Shown here: positions 12,386-13,282 of the stretch, piece after piece | Layout of the letters: every line of letters begins with the position of its first letter | Position numbering within the stretch: the stretch's first letter is position 1 | Assembly: GCA_949296915.1 (NCBI GenBank) | Contig: CASFPX010000026.1 | Span: forward strand, 1-13,282 | Source of the DNA: Onthovicinus sp900555545 | GTDB lineage: Bacteria > Bacillota > Clostridia > Oscillospirales > Acutalibacteraceae | DNA: 13,282 bases | Direction: 5' to 3' | Made by a program: the position numbers and the translations under genes | The notes under the pieces: generated by a model | What the model was told of the DNA's origin: nothing | Seen by the model: the letters and a program-made list of their open reading frames with translations, nothing else | Database searches by the model: none

Positions 12386-13282
12386 ATGGGACTCTATAAC
12401 GCTTTAGACATCATTGCAACCATAACGGAATCGTTTGCGCTGTATGTAATGATCGGTTGCTTTTGCAAGCAGCCGCGCTTTCATCCGGCCGTGAGCCGAC
12501 TACTGCCGGCGGTGAGCTACGGAATCCTCGTCCTGCTCCTGACCCATCTCACGGACTTGGGCGGCATCAAACTCTTTATCATTTATCCGTTTGCGATCGT
12601 TATGGCAAAAATCTGCTATCGATCGCCGCTGCGCTATTGTCTGGTCACCGTGGAACTATCCTATATTCTCGGTTCTACTCTCTCGGAAGCCGTGGGCATA
12701 TCGCTGATGAGCTGGATCTATCACGGAGATACTACGACCCAGGTGGGTGGAGAAGTGCTTCTCAAATGGCAGATCTATGTGGTTGTTCTATTACTGCGCT
12801 GCGTATTTCTGGCGATCGCATATGGGCTGCTGCGGAACTTCCAATATCAGATCCAAACCAAGGACGCCGCAATTTTGACCACCAGCTTTCTGCTGCTTCT
12901 CGCCTTTAACTTTGCCAGCACGTATAATTTCCTGAATTTGAACATAGAGAACACGCTGCTTCTGGACCTGATCACTGCGGTGCTCTGCGTATTCTTTATG
13001 GTGCTGTTTCTCTACTCCAAAAATGTCTCCTATCTCCGCGAGCAGGAGCAGCGGGACAAGATGCGAATTGCACAACTTCAGCAGCAGTATGCCTACTATG
13101 AGGACAAGCTCAAAGATGAGGAACGCATACGCTCCATCTACCATGATATGAAAAATCACCTGCTGGTGCTGGAGAGCAAGCAAAACACCGAGGAGACCCG
13201 CCAGATGGCGCAGGAGCTGCGCACCCAGATCGCGGACTACGAAGACTACGTCCACACCGGCAACGAATTCCTGGATATCATC
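12386..13282 (+). CDS. GHKL-family sensor histidine kinase, N-terminal part (AgrC-like), cut by the window end
   Basis: The frame is open from the ATG at 12386 to the last base, giving 299 residues. The first 215 or so contain about seven hydrophobic segments, the membrane sensor architecture of AgrC-type kinases. A charged, glutamine-rich helix follows (about 217-250, REQEQRDKMRIAQLQQQYAY), likely a coiled-coil linker. The phosphoacceptor H box is YHDMKNHLLVLE, with His253. The catalytic GHKL domain should follow beyond the window. Such kinases usually sense a small peptide and signal to a LytTR-type regulator; no peptide precursor or regulator gene lies upstream here. AGCAGG sits almost against the ATG, so the ribosome binding site is weak or the true start is slightly different. 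The opening MGLYNALDIIATITESF nevertheless fits the family's N-terminus. Confidence 0.88.
   Translation, partial: MGLYNALDIIATITESFALYVMIGCFCKQPRFHPAVSRLLPAVSYGILVLLLTHLTDLGGIKLFIIYPFAIVMAKICYRSPLRYCLVTVELSYILGSTLSEAVGISLMSWIYHGDTTTQVGGEVLLKWQIYVVVLLLRCVFLAIAYGLLRNFQYQIQTKDAAILTTSFLLLLAFNFASTYNFLNLNIENTLLLDLITAVLCVFFMVLFLYSKNVSYLREQEQRDKMRIAQLQQQYAYYEDKLKDEERIRSIYHDMKNHLLVLESKQNTEETRQMAQELRTQIADYEDYVHTGNEFLDII

Noticed and set aside
1..13282. CRISPR arrays, insertion sequences, phage genes or defence systems
   Set aside because: I saw no regularly spaced direct repeats, transposase or integrase motifs, phage structural genes or defence-type domains in the assigned genes.

Overview
The window looks like chromosomal DNA of an endospore-forming, strictly anaerobic Clostridia-type Firmicute, most likely from the Oscillospiraceae/Ruminococcaceae. 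This rests on spoIVA and a SipL-type gene, GHKL (AgrC-like) kinases at both edges, strong AAGGAGG-type ribosome binding sites, sigma-A promoters with 17-nt spacers, and a dihydroxy-acid dehydratase that looks like the oxygen-labile [4Fe-4S] type. The genus is inferred; no rRNA is present.

Layout from left to right. (1) 2-292: C-terminal end of a GHKL sensor kinase. (2) 293-636: intergenic stretch with two copies of a palindromic repeat and the spoIVA terminator. (3) 637-3694, minus strand: a sipL-like gene followed by spoIVA, a two-gene sporulation operon whose products are expected to build the base of the spore coat. (4) 3881-5245, plus strand: an NSS-family sodium/amino-acid symporter with its own promoter and terminator. 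(5) 5381-5587: tRNA-His(GTG) and tRNA-Gln(TTG), both with encoded CCA. (6) 5938-7533: secreted, membrane-anchored transglutaminase-like protein. (7) 7740-8585: membrane-anchored VanY/M15B-type D,D-carboxypeptidase. (8) 8669-10051, minus strand: glycyl-tRNA synthetase. (9) 10288-11949, plus strand: ilvD, transcribed divergently from glyS. (10) 11950-12385: repeat-bearing intergenic region with a third palindrome copy and a second, larger hairpin. (11) 12386-13282: N-terminal part of a second GHKL sensor kinase, open to the window edge.

Most genes are single transcription units with recognisable promoters and terminators; only sipL-spoIVA is a clear operon. Two adjacent surface-protein genes (transglutaminase-like and carboxypeptidase) suggest a small cell-envelope neighbourhood. 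The remainder is housekeeping.

No defence system, CRISPR array, insertion sequence or obviously new multi-gene system is visible. The most notable points are the sipL-spoIVA linkage with an unusually cysteine-rich SipL homologue, the palindromic repeat family with a compensatory base-pair change between copies, and the transglutaminase-like protein with an unrecognised C-terminal domain.
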